Shown here: piece after piece, positions 1 through 6,510 of the stretch | How positions within the stretch are numbered: position 1 is the first letter of the stretch | Layout of the letters: every line of letters begins with the position of its first letter | Assembly: GCF_033843265.1 (NCBI RefSeq) | Contig: NZ_JAWXRD010000003.1 | Location: 1-64,000 of the forward strand | Origin: Scandinavium lactucae | GTDB taxonomy: Bacteria; Pseudomonadota; Gammaproteobacteria; Enterobacterales; Enterobacteriaceae | Direction: 5' to 3' | DNA: 64,000 nt | Translations under genes and position numbers: made by a program | Notes under the pieces: model-generated | The model's input: only the letters and a program-made list of their open reading frames with translations | The model's database searches: none | Told to the model about the DNA's origin: nothing

Positions 1-120
1 CAGAAGACCAGAAACAAACGGTCAGCACGCTGGCGAGTATCTCTGCGGGAATGGCAGGTGGTCTGGCAGGCGGCGACACGGCAGGCGCAGCGGCAGGGGC
101 AAGTGCCGGGAAGAATGCGG
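1..120 (+). repeat. Direct repeat, copy 1 (pre-toxin segment)
   Basis: Bases 1-120 match 3620-3739 with two mismatches (positions 56 and 88). The match stops abruptly just before the AENN/VENN codons. The repeat probably extends left of the window. It encodes the Gly/Ala-rich end of the pre-toxin domain and is the likely recombination site by which toxin modules are swapped. Confidence 0.95.
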
Positions 121-866
121 CGGAAAACAATCTAATCGGTGGGACGGAAGTTGGCCAGGAAAAGGCCATTCGGGAGCAAGCTAGAAATATTGCCTCTTGC
201 TCTACTGATCCCGGCTCGGCATCCTGTCAGAAAGGACTGGCGATGCAGAATGCCCTGATGGTAGCGTTGCCTGCTGGTCTGGGTGGTGGTGTTCTGGCAG
301 CAGCAACACCTGAGATAGCCGCAGCAGCACAGGCGGCAATTCAGGCCTGTGCGGGTAATGTCGTGCTGTGCCTGAATAATGCCGGGATCCAGCTGTCCGA
401 AGCTATAGTTCCTGGTGGCGTAGGTGCCGGCGGTGCTGTAGGGATAGGTAAGTCAGCGGCAGAAGCCAGTGCTGCGAAGGCTGAAGCTGTGGCAGCAACT
501 GCGGCTAAGAATATCTCTTCTAGTTCAAACTCTATTAATGCAGGAAAATTTGGTCAGCTTGAACTGGATACATTATTAGAAACTGGCGCTAAAACTGACT
601 CAGCAGTTAAAGCAGGAAATTTGACAGTTGCGGGTAGAGCATTACAAAAACATGGTAGTCGTGAAGGGAGTGCATTTCCCGTTGCTAAAGGTAATCCAGC
701 TCAAATGAATGATCAGGGACAAAAAATACTGGACGGGATAGTTAAAGCACCAGGCGCTACTGTTAAAGAAGGTAATCGTTTTGGTGGTTTTGATGTTATA
801 GCTCCTGATGGAAGAGGAGCTCGCTTTGATCCTCAAGGTAATTTCCGTGGATTTTTGGAGCCATAA
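1..866 (+). CDS. CdiA-type toxin C-terminal module 1 (5' end outside window)
   Basis: The reading frame is open from base 3 and has no start here, so this is the 3' end of a larger gene or an orphan fragment. The first ~40 codons form a Gly/Ala-rich segment matching the end of the CdiA pre-toxin (PT-VENN) domain, ending in AENN where VENN is usual. A second Ala-rich stretch follows (roughly codons 70-165), then a ~100-residue polar C-terminal domain starting near FGQLELD and ending in FRGFLEP. In CDI systems this terminal domain is the delivered toxin. The His/Arg-rich stretch around ALQKHGSREG and the GNRFGGFDV and DGRGARFDP motifs would suit a small RNase-type toxin, but I do not recognise the family. 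The stop at 864-866 overlaps the next start by one base, the usual toxin-immunity spacing. Confidence 0.75.
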   Translation, partial: EDQKQTVSTLASISAGMAGGLAGGDTAGAAAGASAGKNAAENNLIGGTEVGQEKAIREQARNIASCSTDPGSASCQKGLAMQNALMVALPAGLGGGVLAAATPEIAAAAQAAIQACAGNVVLCLNNAGIQLSEAIVPGGVGAGGAVGIGKSAAEASAAKAEAVAATAAKNISSSSNSINAGKFGQLELDTLLETGAKTDSAVKAGNLTVAGRALQKHGSREGSAFPVAKGNPAQMNDQGQKILDGIVKAPGATVKEGNRFGGFDVIAPDGRGARFDPQGNFRGFLEP

Positions 867-1090
867 TGATGACTGATAAATATCAATTGAAAATTGTTGT
901 TGCAAGTGATGTTGATTATGAAAATTTAATAGCCGAAATCTATTGTGATGGTGAATTCATTGCACTTTTGCAACAAGAGGATGGCGAGGGTAATATTAAG
1001 GTTGAGTTCTCTTCGAATGCTAGAGCCATAGACTTTGATTGGTTTCAATATGCTTTGTCAGAAGCTAGAAAAACCTTACTTAATAAGTGA
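866..1090 (+). CDS. Candidate immunity protein for module 1
   Basis: A 74-residue acidic, cytosolic-looking protein with no signal peptide or membrane segment. Its start overlaps the toxin stop by one base (TAATG); a second in-frame ATG follows immediately. Small size, position and acidity fit a CdiI immunity protein that would bind and neutralise the toxin domain of the preceding gene. Base composition is AT-rich compared with the genes from 6 kb onward, typical of exchanged toxin-immunity cassettes. I do not recognise a named immunity family, so the role is inferred from position. Confidence 0.6.
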   Translation: MMTDKYQLKIVVASDVDYENLIAEIYCDGEFIALLQQEDGEGNIKVEFSSNARAIDFDWFQYALSEARKTLLNK

Positions 1091-1301
1091 GTTCAATCCT
1101 TCTGGCGAATGACGCCACAGATATTCTGTTGTACCAGTGGAATAATGTTCTTTAACAGTGTCGGGAAAAATGGGTAACGGGATGCGAAAACGCACGTCAG
1201 GGCTTATGCACCCGTGCATCAGAATGCACTGGCAGAAATAGGTTGTAACCAGCTGACTGTACTGGAAAAAATGGTTTTCGCTGGCTAACTGCACAACGGA
1301 T

Positions 1302-1541
1302 AAAGTTGTTGTTGAGAATAACTATCTGAGTGTGTCAGAGAAGACAGAGCTTGAGATAGCGAAGCTGAAACTGAACAGCAAAGACCCGGTTGAACGCGAG
1401 AAAGCGCAGCAAACGGTCAATCAACTGCGTGAAAAAGACATTGCCAGCGACCATGACCAATGTTTTTCTAAATTGCAGAGGCTGGATGTAGAAAGCATTG
1501 CGCAAGAAGCGTCTATATTGACCTCTAATTCAATTACCTGA
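1302..1541 (+). pseudogene. Orphan VENN-module fragment of a second CdiA toxin
   Basis: Translation from 1302 gives KVVVENNYLSVSEKTELEIA and continues with Lys/Glu-rich residues, which I recognise as the segment that follows VENN in many enterobacterial CdiA proteins. There is no credible start codon or ribosome site; the GTG at 1332 is internal to the motif. The frame ends at TGA 1539-1541, five bases before the IS630-type element. With the element removed at its TA duplication, the same frame continues into 2701-2748. The 1091-1300 stretch upstream has no recognisable gene. This is the remnant of a displaced toxin gene, interrupted by the insertion and carrying a stop. Confidence 0.75.
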
Positions 1542-1548
1542 AGGCCTA

Positions 1549-2699
1549 AATAGCTGCGCCTAATACCGCTACACTTTTTCCAGACCATGCTTTCTTCCGG
1601 GGAACGGGGTGGCGGTTTCCATAAAATGACGAACTTTTCTCAGTAGTTGCCACCTTGAACGACACTGATGATTGCGCGTTATTGTGTCGTGAAGCGCCTG
1701 CCACAGTCGCTCTACGTGGTTCACCCACGGCGAGTAAACCTGCTGGTAAATCACGCTGAACTTCGGGTTCTCTTTCAGCCAGCGCTGCGTTTCCTGGCTT
1801 TTGTGAATGATGTAGTTATCCACGATAAGCGTGACGGTTTTTGCCCGTCGGTATGTGGCTTTCAGGTGTTTCAGCAGGGCGATGAACAGCACCTAACTCT
1901 TGCTGTTGCCGCCAACGTAGCTGACTTTTCCGGTACCGCTGTGCAGCGCCCGGCCAGGTAGTATTTTTCATTCTGTCCCGGTGTTACCACGCGCTTTTGT
2001 TGCCCACGAAGCTGCCAGTCTGCCCCGATTTTGGGATTGAGGTGGATATCCACTTCATCTACATAAAAGACCGGATGCTCTGCGCTGCATTTTTCCAGTG
2101 CCTTATGGATTGCCGCCATCTTCTCCTCTTTATGTGGGTCACGGATGTGCAGGGTCGGGGCCGCTCTGCGCCACACAAGCCCGGCAGAGGGCAGCCAGCG
2201 ACGAACGGTTCCGGCATGCAACTGATATCCGGTTATCTCATTGATTTTTATTGCCAACAGTTCGGTACTCCAGCGTGAACGCTGATAGCCAAAATCACCG
2301 GGAGTGCGTTTTACCAGTTCACGTAACAGTGCGCAGATATGCTCATAAGGCCAGCGGCGGGAGCGCCCTGCGGGCAAGGACTTCAGACCTTCAACACCCG
2401 ACAGCGTAAACCAGTTAATCCAGCGACCGACAGATGAACGGGCACAGCAGAGTGTTCTGGCGACATCGCTGACACGGTCTCCCCGGTGTAACATCAGCAT
2501 GGCGGTAAGTCTGCGGGCATGGTTCTTGTCACGCGTTTTATGGATAGTTTTCTACATCAGGCGTCGTTCGATACGGGGTATGGGGGCTATGATCGGCATC
2601 GCTCAGTCCGGTTAGTGATGTGGGATATTTGGCAATTGATCAGATCGCACAATCCGGGCTGAGTTCCCTTTAAGTGATCTAATATTCCGCGCAGCTATT
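1549..2699 (-). mobile_element. IS630-family insertion sequence (inactive)
   Basis: A 1151-bp element with perfect inverted ends: CTAAATAGCTGCGC at 1546-1559 is repeated inverted at 2689-2702. Those 14-bp arms include the TA target duplication (1547-1548 and 2700-2701). The outer bases, C at 1546 and G at 2702, reconstruct CTAG, the classic IS630 target. Length and transposase match IS630 (about 1.15 kb). It carries one disrupted transposase gene on the minus strand. It separates an orphan VENN fragment from the last codons of what appears to be the same toxin frame and its immunity gene. Confidence 0.93.
1569..2599 (-). pseudogene. IS630-type transposase, disrupted
   Basis: Reading the minus strand from ATG 2599 gives an IS630 transposase of about 343 codons with helix-turn-helix N-terminus and DDE catalytic region (FYVDEVDIHLNPKIG, then TLIVDNYIIHK, then PWVNHVERLW). 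Three lesions are visible. There is an amber codon about 15 codons in, after RRLM. There is a one-base loss near 1958, where YYLAG should continue as ALHSGTG but reads into another frame. There is a further in-frame TAG just before VLFIALL. Any one would abolish the protein, so this copy cannot transpose itself. Confidence 0.92.
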
Positions 2700-2700
2700 T

Positions 2701-2748
2701 AGTAATGGTTTTATGGTAGGAGCTAATCCAGCTGGGAGAGTGAAATGA
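2701..2748 (+). pseudogene. Last 15 codons of an IS-truncated toxin gene
   Basis: Directly after the right IS end, the frame reads SNGFMVGANPAGRVK and then stops at TGA 2746-2748. That stop overlaps the ATG of the next gene as ATGA, the spacing seen at toxin-immunity junctions. The frame is the same one used by the 1302-1541 fragment once the IS and one TA copy are removed. I infer that this is the toxin C-terminus; it is too short to identify by similarity. Confidence 0.55.
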
Positions 2749-3041
2749 AAATGATAAAATTAATGGCGGATTATTACTCATTTTCACTATGGGAAAATTC
2801 TCCTGGAGAAGTCGATAATATTGATCCGGAAAGCTTGCCTCTTTCTGAGGAACTAAAGGAAAGACTTGATAATTGGTCAGAAAAATATGACTCAATATTA
2901 AATGATGAAGAGCCAGCAGCATCAGGCTTTGAGACAAAAGAAGATGAATTGAATTTTATTAGAGAAGGTAGTGAGTTAGCTAAGTCTCTTCAGCTTGAAT
3001 TAGGCGAAAATTATCAAATTACCTATTACTCTGATTATTAA
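2745..3041 (+). CDS. Orphan immunity protein candidate (module 2)
   Basis: A 98-residue acidic protein without signal or membrane segments (start ATG 2745; a second ATG lies at 2751). Its pattern of ADYYSFSLWE, then DPESLPLSEELKERL, then AASGF and a C-terminal ELGENYQITYY resembles short proteins that I remember beside Rhs and CDI toxins and take to be immunity proteins. It overlaps the stop of the upstream toxin remnant by ATGA. Its cognate toxin has been destroyed, so if expressed it would only protect against toxins delivered by other cells. It is AT-rich relative to core genes. Confidence 0.65.
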   Translation: MKMIKLMADYYSFSLWENSPGEVDNIDPESLPLSEELKERLDNWSEKYDSILNDEEPAASGFETKEDELNFIREGSELAKSLQLELGENYQITYYSDY

Positions 3042-3045
3042 ATGA

Positions 3046-4401
3046 ACGATATTCCGGCCGCCTAGCCAGGATTTTTTACCTGTCACTCAGCGAAGAACGG
3101 CCGGATCACCAGTTGTCCCTGTTCACAGCGATATTGGCGGCCAGGCGGCGGATATCGCGCGGACGCAGGGTGAGATAAACGCGCTGGAGAAAGCGAAAAG
3201 CGAATCGAAAGCGAGACTTCCGGATAACCCGACAGAAGAACAGCGGCAGAACTATCTGGCCGAACTGCGTAACACGCAGGCCTATAAAGATGAAATGCAG
3301 AAGTACGGCACCGGCAGCGATATGCAGCGTGGTATCCAGGCGGCGACCGCTGCACTTCAGGGCCTGGCAGGGGGGAATATTGCTGGCGCGCTGGCAGGGG
3401 CATCGGCCCCGGAGCTGGCGAACATCATTGGTCACGAGGCCGGTATTGATGACAATACGGCAGCCAAAACGATTGCGCATGCGATCCTCGGCGGCGTGAC
3501 GGCGGCGATGCAGGGTAACAGTGCCGCCGCAGGAGCGGTCGGAGGTGCCTCGGGGGAACTGGCCGCCAAAGCGATTGCCGGAATGCTGTACCCGGGTGTG
3601 AAGGACCTGGATACGCTGACAGAAGACCAGAAACAAACGGTCAGCACGCTGGCGAGTATCTCTGCGGGAATGGCGGGTGGTCTGGCAGGCGGCGACACGG
3701 CAGGCGTAGCGGCAGGGGCAAGTGCCGGGAAGAATGCGGTTGAGAATAATGCGCTGAGTCTGCCAAAAGGGATAACCGACTATGGTCAGTCCGTTGCCTC
3801 TTATGCTCAATATGCGCAAGACAACAATCTGCCGCCAGAACAAGTCAAAGCGGACATGGAACGGATGGTCAAAGGCGATCTGCCGGAAGGTGCAGACATC
3901 GTTAAAGCCATCCTGAGCAACAATCCAGGTTCCGATACCGTGATGGCACTGTTATCAGCGGAAGATGCGAAAGACTATGCACTGGCGCTACTGTCCTCTA
4001 TTCCTGCTGAACGGGCTTTGGCACTGGTCGGAAAAGCCGTTAATATTATTGATAACAAGATAATTATTAAGGCTGCTGAGAAAATATCGACGGCGAAGCC
4101 GGGTAAACAATCAGCAATACCAAGGGATCTGAATGAACAAATAGTTTGGAAGCAGGTGCAGGAAAACCCTGCAAAAGGGGAAATACTGCCAGGAATGAAT
4201 AATGATCCTCGTTTTCCTGCAAGTGCAGGGTTCCAAAAAATGCAGGTAGTTCAGAAAAATGCTAAAGGGGAATCAATCACTGTTCATTATCAGTATAACT
4301 CTACTACGGGTAAAGCCTATGATATTAAAATTGATACTCCTCAAAGGGTTAGTTCTAATCCAGCAGATGTGATCGAGAATATTAAAGGGCAGGTCAAATG
4401 A
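3046..4401 (+). pseudogene. CdiA fragment: pre-toxin VENN region plus toxin domain 3
   Basis: The CdiA frame is open from 3046 but has no start; recognisable CdiA sequence begins near LPVTQRRTAGSPV (about 3076). From ~3120 it encodes the conserved pre-toxin region (IGGQAADIARTQGEIN, then a long Gly/Ala-rich segment) up to VENN near 3742. About 220 codons follow: a helical linker (LPPEQVKADMERMVKGDLPE) and a ~95-residue terminal domain from SAIPRDLNEQIVW through GMNNDPRFP to NIKGQVK. In intact CdiA this domain is the delivered toxin. An internal ATG at 3295 could start a 368-residue protein, but it has no secretion domains. It overlaps the following immunity gene by ATGA. I do not recognise the toxin family. 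Confidence 0.8.
3620..3739 (+). repeat. Direct repeat, copy 2
   Basis: 118 of 120 bases match 1-120. In this copy the repeat ends at the codons preceding VENN and the downstream sequence diverges completely, as expected for exchangeable toxin modules joined at a shared pre-toxin segment. Confidence 0.95.
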
Positions 4402-4712
4402 AAATAAAAGAGAAAGATGGAACCATATTAGATGTGTTCGCCATATATTGGCTTGGAAATGAAACTCTATTTTTAGGGTTGCCTAAAAACTATGGCGGTT
4501 TACTTGCTTATAATGCAAAAAATGTTCAAGTTATTGATTCAACTTTGCATGGCACATTTAAGTATTTTTCCACGCATATAAATGGGATATATCATTGGGC
4601 TTTGATAAAAGAAAAGTTACTGGATGATATATTAGAACGGGATGATGTTGCCTATAAACGCTTCCTTGAGATCCTGAAAGCTGAAGGTCGAATAGAACCA
4701 GATTTTTATTAA
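4398..4712 (+). CDS. Candidate immunity protein for module 3
   Basis: A 104-residue soluble protein with no signal peptide, starting in the ATGA overlap with toxin module 3. It is AT-rich and has no membrane segments. The order toxin domain then immediately overlapping small gene is the CdiA-CT/CdiI arrangement, so the likely job is binding and neutralising toxin 3. The 3' end meets the symE-like gene tail to tail with a few bases of overlap (4709-4712). No named family recognised. Confidence 0.62.
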   Translation: MKIKEKDGTILDVFAIYWLGNETLFLGLPKNYGGLLAYNAKNVQVIDSTLHGTFKYFSTHINGIYHWALIKEKLLDDILERDDVAYKRFLEILKAEGRIEPDFY

Positions 4713-5215
4713 CTGTTAAATATCCCGGCCACTGAGCCGGGATATTTTTGTCTGCAACTCAGACCGTCAGCCCCCTTCCCCGCAGGTGGTCGCTTGGCGG
4801 TGATCACCTCAATAAACTCGAGGATCTGCTGTTGCTTGCGGCCTGAAAGCTTACAGACCTTCTTCAGCGTCTGCATAATCTCCGGCTCAGGCGGCGGAGT
4901 GGGTTCGGGATCTTGTGCGGTCTGCACCAGGCAACCGGGCATCACGCGGATATCCAGGTTGGTGCCGGTCGTAAACCCGGCTTCTTCCATCCAGCGGCCA
5001 TTCAGACGCAGACTCGCGCTGCGGGTGTAGCGCCTGGTTATATGGGTCCGGCGGTCATAATGCCGAACATTGACATAACTGACTGACATGCGGCGTAAGG
5101 GCTTAGAAATACCGTCATTTTTGCGTGCTGCGTCGCGGTTTTCTGAAATAACAGGCAAAGCGTTTGAAACTGTTTTGGCAATAGCGACTTCTGGCTTAAA
5201 ATTTTTGGCAGCCAT
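4709..5215 (-). CDS. symE: SymE-like toxin (type I toxin-antitoxin family)
   Basis: A 168-residue protein from ATG 5215, preceded by a strong AGAAGGAG at good spacing; a TTG two codons upstream is less likely. The centre matches SymE: RRMSVSYVNV, LRLNGRWMEEAGFTTG, IRVMPGCLV and KVCKLSGRKQQQILEFIEVI. SymE is an SOS-induced, AbrB-fold protein whose synthesis is repressed by the antisense RNA SymR; in E. coli it affects RNA and the nucleoid. This copy is longer than E. coli SymE (113 residues), with a long polar N-terminus and an extra ~25-residue tail after KRPPAGKG that may be read-through into once non-coding DNA. An antisense RNA over the leader is plausible but was not identified. Confidence 0.85.
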   Translation of the reverse strand: MAAKNFKPEVAIAKTVSNALPVISENRDAARKNDGISKPLRRMSVSYVNVRHYDRRTHITRRYTRSASLRLNGRWMEEAGFTTGTNLDIRVMPGCLVQTAQDPEPTPPPEPEIMQTLKKVCKLSGRKQQQILEFIEVITAKRPPAGKGADGLSCRQKYPGSVAGIFNS

Positions 5216-5341
5216 AATCAACTCCTTCTAAGTTGCTTGTGGTCAGCGGTATGGAAGTGTTTCCAGCACTTTCATGCCGCGCTCATATAATCAGTCTCTA
5301 CAGACCCCTCATATTTCTCAGTGCCCACACATCCTACTCCA

Positions 5342-5357
5342 CTGAATAAAAAAACAG
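5342..5357 (-). promoter_or_regulatory. LexA box upstream of symE-like gene
   Basis: CTG, ten A/T bases, CAG (flanked by A and T) matches the LexA operator consensus of CTG-N10-CAG with an A/T core. It lies about 125 bp upstream of the symE-like ATG. E. coli symE is LexA-controlled, so SOS induction is likely conserved. Confidence 0.75.
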
Positions 5358-5501
5358 TGCAGGAGGAAAAGGGAGAAATTAATAAATGCGAGGGCGCTTC
5401 AGGAAATGAAAAGGTGATATGAAACGTTGCAGTCTAAACTGTCTCAATCGCCCGGTGGCGCTGCGCTGAACGGATCTACGGCAGCACCGCCCGGCAATGA
5501 A

Positions 5502-5894
5502 TTACCCCAACAGTTCTGTCCCATACGAATTATCAATCGTGCATAACCAACGCCCGTTATCTTCCTGGCGGAAAACATAAGTCGCGCGGCGGGTGATCTC
5601 GACAGGGGTTCCGTCGCCGCCTGGAAAACGCAGCCGGGTTTCCATAATGACCAGCGCATTACCCGCCCCCTCGATGACCTGCATGTCACCCTGCTCAACA
5701 ACCAGCTGGCCCTGAAAATAATCAGCGATGGCGATAAAGGCGTTGCGGATGGCCTCTTTGCCCTGCACCGTCATGCCGGGTTTCACCACCAGGGCGGCAT
5801 CTTCAGCGTAATACGCCATTAGCGCGTCGTAATCTTTCTCCGATATCGCCTTATCGCATGCCTCGATAACCTGCCGGAGGGGATGTGAACTCAT
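5502..5894 (-). CDS. SnoaL/DUF4440-like protein (NTF2 fold)
   Basis: A 130-residue soluble protein with the typical opening of the SnoaL-like/DUF4440 group: an N-terminal helix (IEACDKAISEKDYDALMAYY), then AEDAALVVKPG, a GKEAIRNAF helix and a C-terminal beta-sheet ending in WLCTIDNSYG. NTF2-fold proteins of this size bind small molecules or act as isomerases or hydrolases; no substrate can be inferred here. It is transcribed away from dppA and is monocistronic. The GC-rich codon use fits the chromosomal core, so it marks the right edge of the CDI decay zone. Confidence 0.8.
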   Translation of the reverse strand: MSSHPLRQVIEACDKAISEKDYDALMAYYAEDAALVVKPGMTVQGKEAIRNAFIAIADYFQGQLVVEQGDMQVIEGAGNALVIMETRLRFPGGDGTPVEITRRATYVFRQEDNGRWLCTIDNSYGTELLG

Positions 5895-6510
5895 GCTCTC
5901 TCTTCCTCTGCTGTTTTTGAATGAACCTGCCTGCTATATACGCATACCATAACCGCCAAAAATCCTCACCATCCTCTCTTCGCATCGCCAGATAACCGTT
6001 TTGTGACATATTCCATTGTATTTTTTTATATTTGGTTAGCCTTTTTATTGCGTTACTTATGGATAACCTCAGCATTTTCGCCTGTGCGTTTTAACGTTCA
6101 CGCTATTAATCGCTCAGATTATCGCCATTTCGCCAGAAATTTTTAGCAATTCGCACAATTGTTAATCACTGGTTATTGCAAAGTGTGAAGATGATTGTGC
6201 TGCTGTTAAGCGCGTAGCATAAATTTCCCTGCTGAAAATACCTGCCTGAACTTTTTTTAATCTTTGTCAGGCTATTCTCACCGTTGATGTAAATCCCGGT
6301 TACCTGTATTGACGTTTACCCATTCTGTTGACAGATTGTAGGGCATGAGGGGCATTTCAGGGAGGATCTGCGCTGCTACTCAATCGCTCTTCTGAAAGGA
6401 ATCTCCAACCCTTTTAACGCCTTCGGGCACCACCGACCAGACCGGGTAAAAAACAAATAAAGGCCTGGCGGAAAAACACAACAAACAAACATCACATTTG
6501 GAGCAGAATA
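5895..6510 (+). promoter_or_regulatory. dppA upstream region and leader
   Basis: 616 bp without a credible gene. A short minus-strand open frame (5851-6075) overlaps the DUF4440 gene and shows no coding character. A possible sigma-70 promoter is TTGTCA (6264-6269), an 18-bp spacer and TGTAAA (6288-6293), which would give a leader of about 210 nt. The leader ends in an ACA-rich tract (6475-6497) beside the ribosome site GGAGC. In E. coli this tract of dppA mRNA is the pairing site for the GU-rich region of the sRNA GcvB, which represses dppA. The promoter call is weak; the GcvB site is better supported. Confidence 0.5.

Noticed and set aside
1091..1301. Possible gene between immunity 1 and the VENN fragment
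   Set aside because: Only short broken frames; nothing recognisable beyond the final codons leading into VENN. Treated as decayed DNA.
3106..3843. A 245-codon minus-strand open frame opposite the CdiA fragment
   Set aside because: Arg/Cys-rich shadow of the Gly/Ala-rich pre-toxin codons.
5851..6075. A 74-codon minus-strand open frame upstream of the DUF4440 gene
   Set aside because: It overlaps the start of the DUF4440 gene in another frame, has no ribosome site and no recognisable family.
6160..6210. TGTGAAGATGATTGTGCT considered as a CRP site for dppA
   Set aside because: The right half-site does not match TCACA, so it was not listed.
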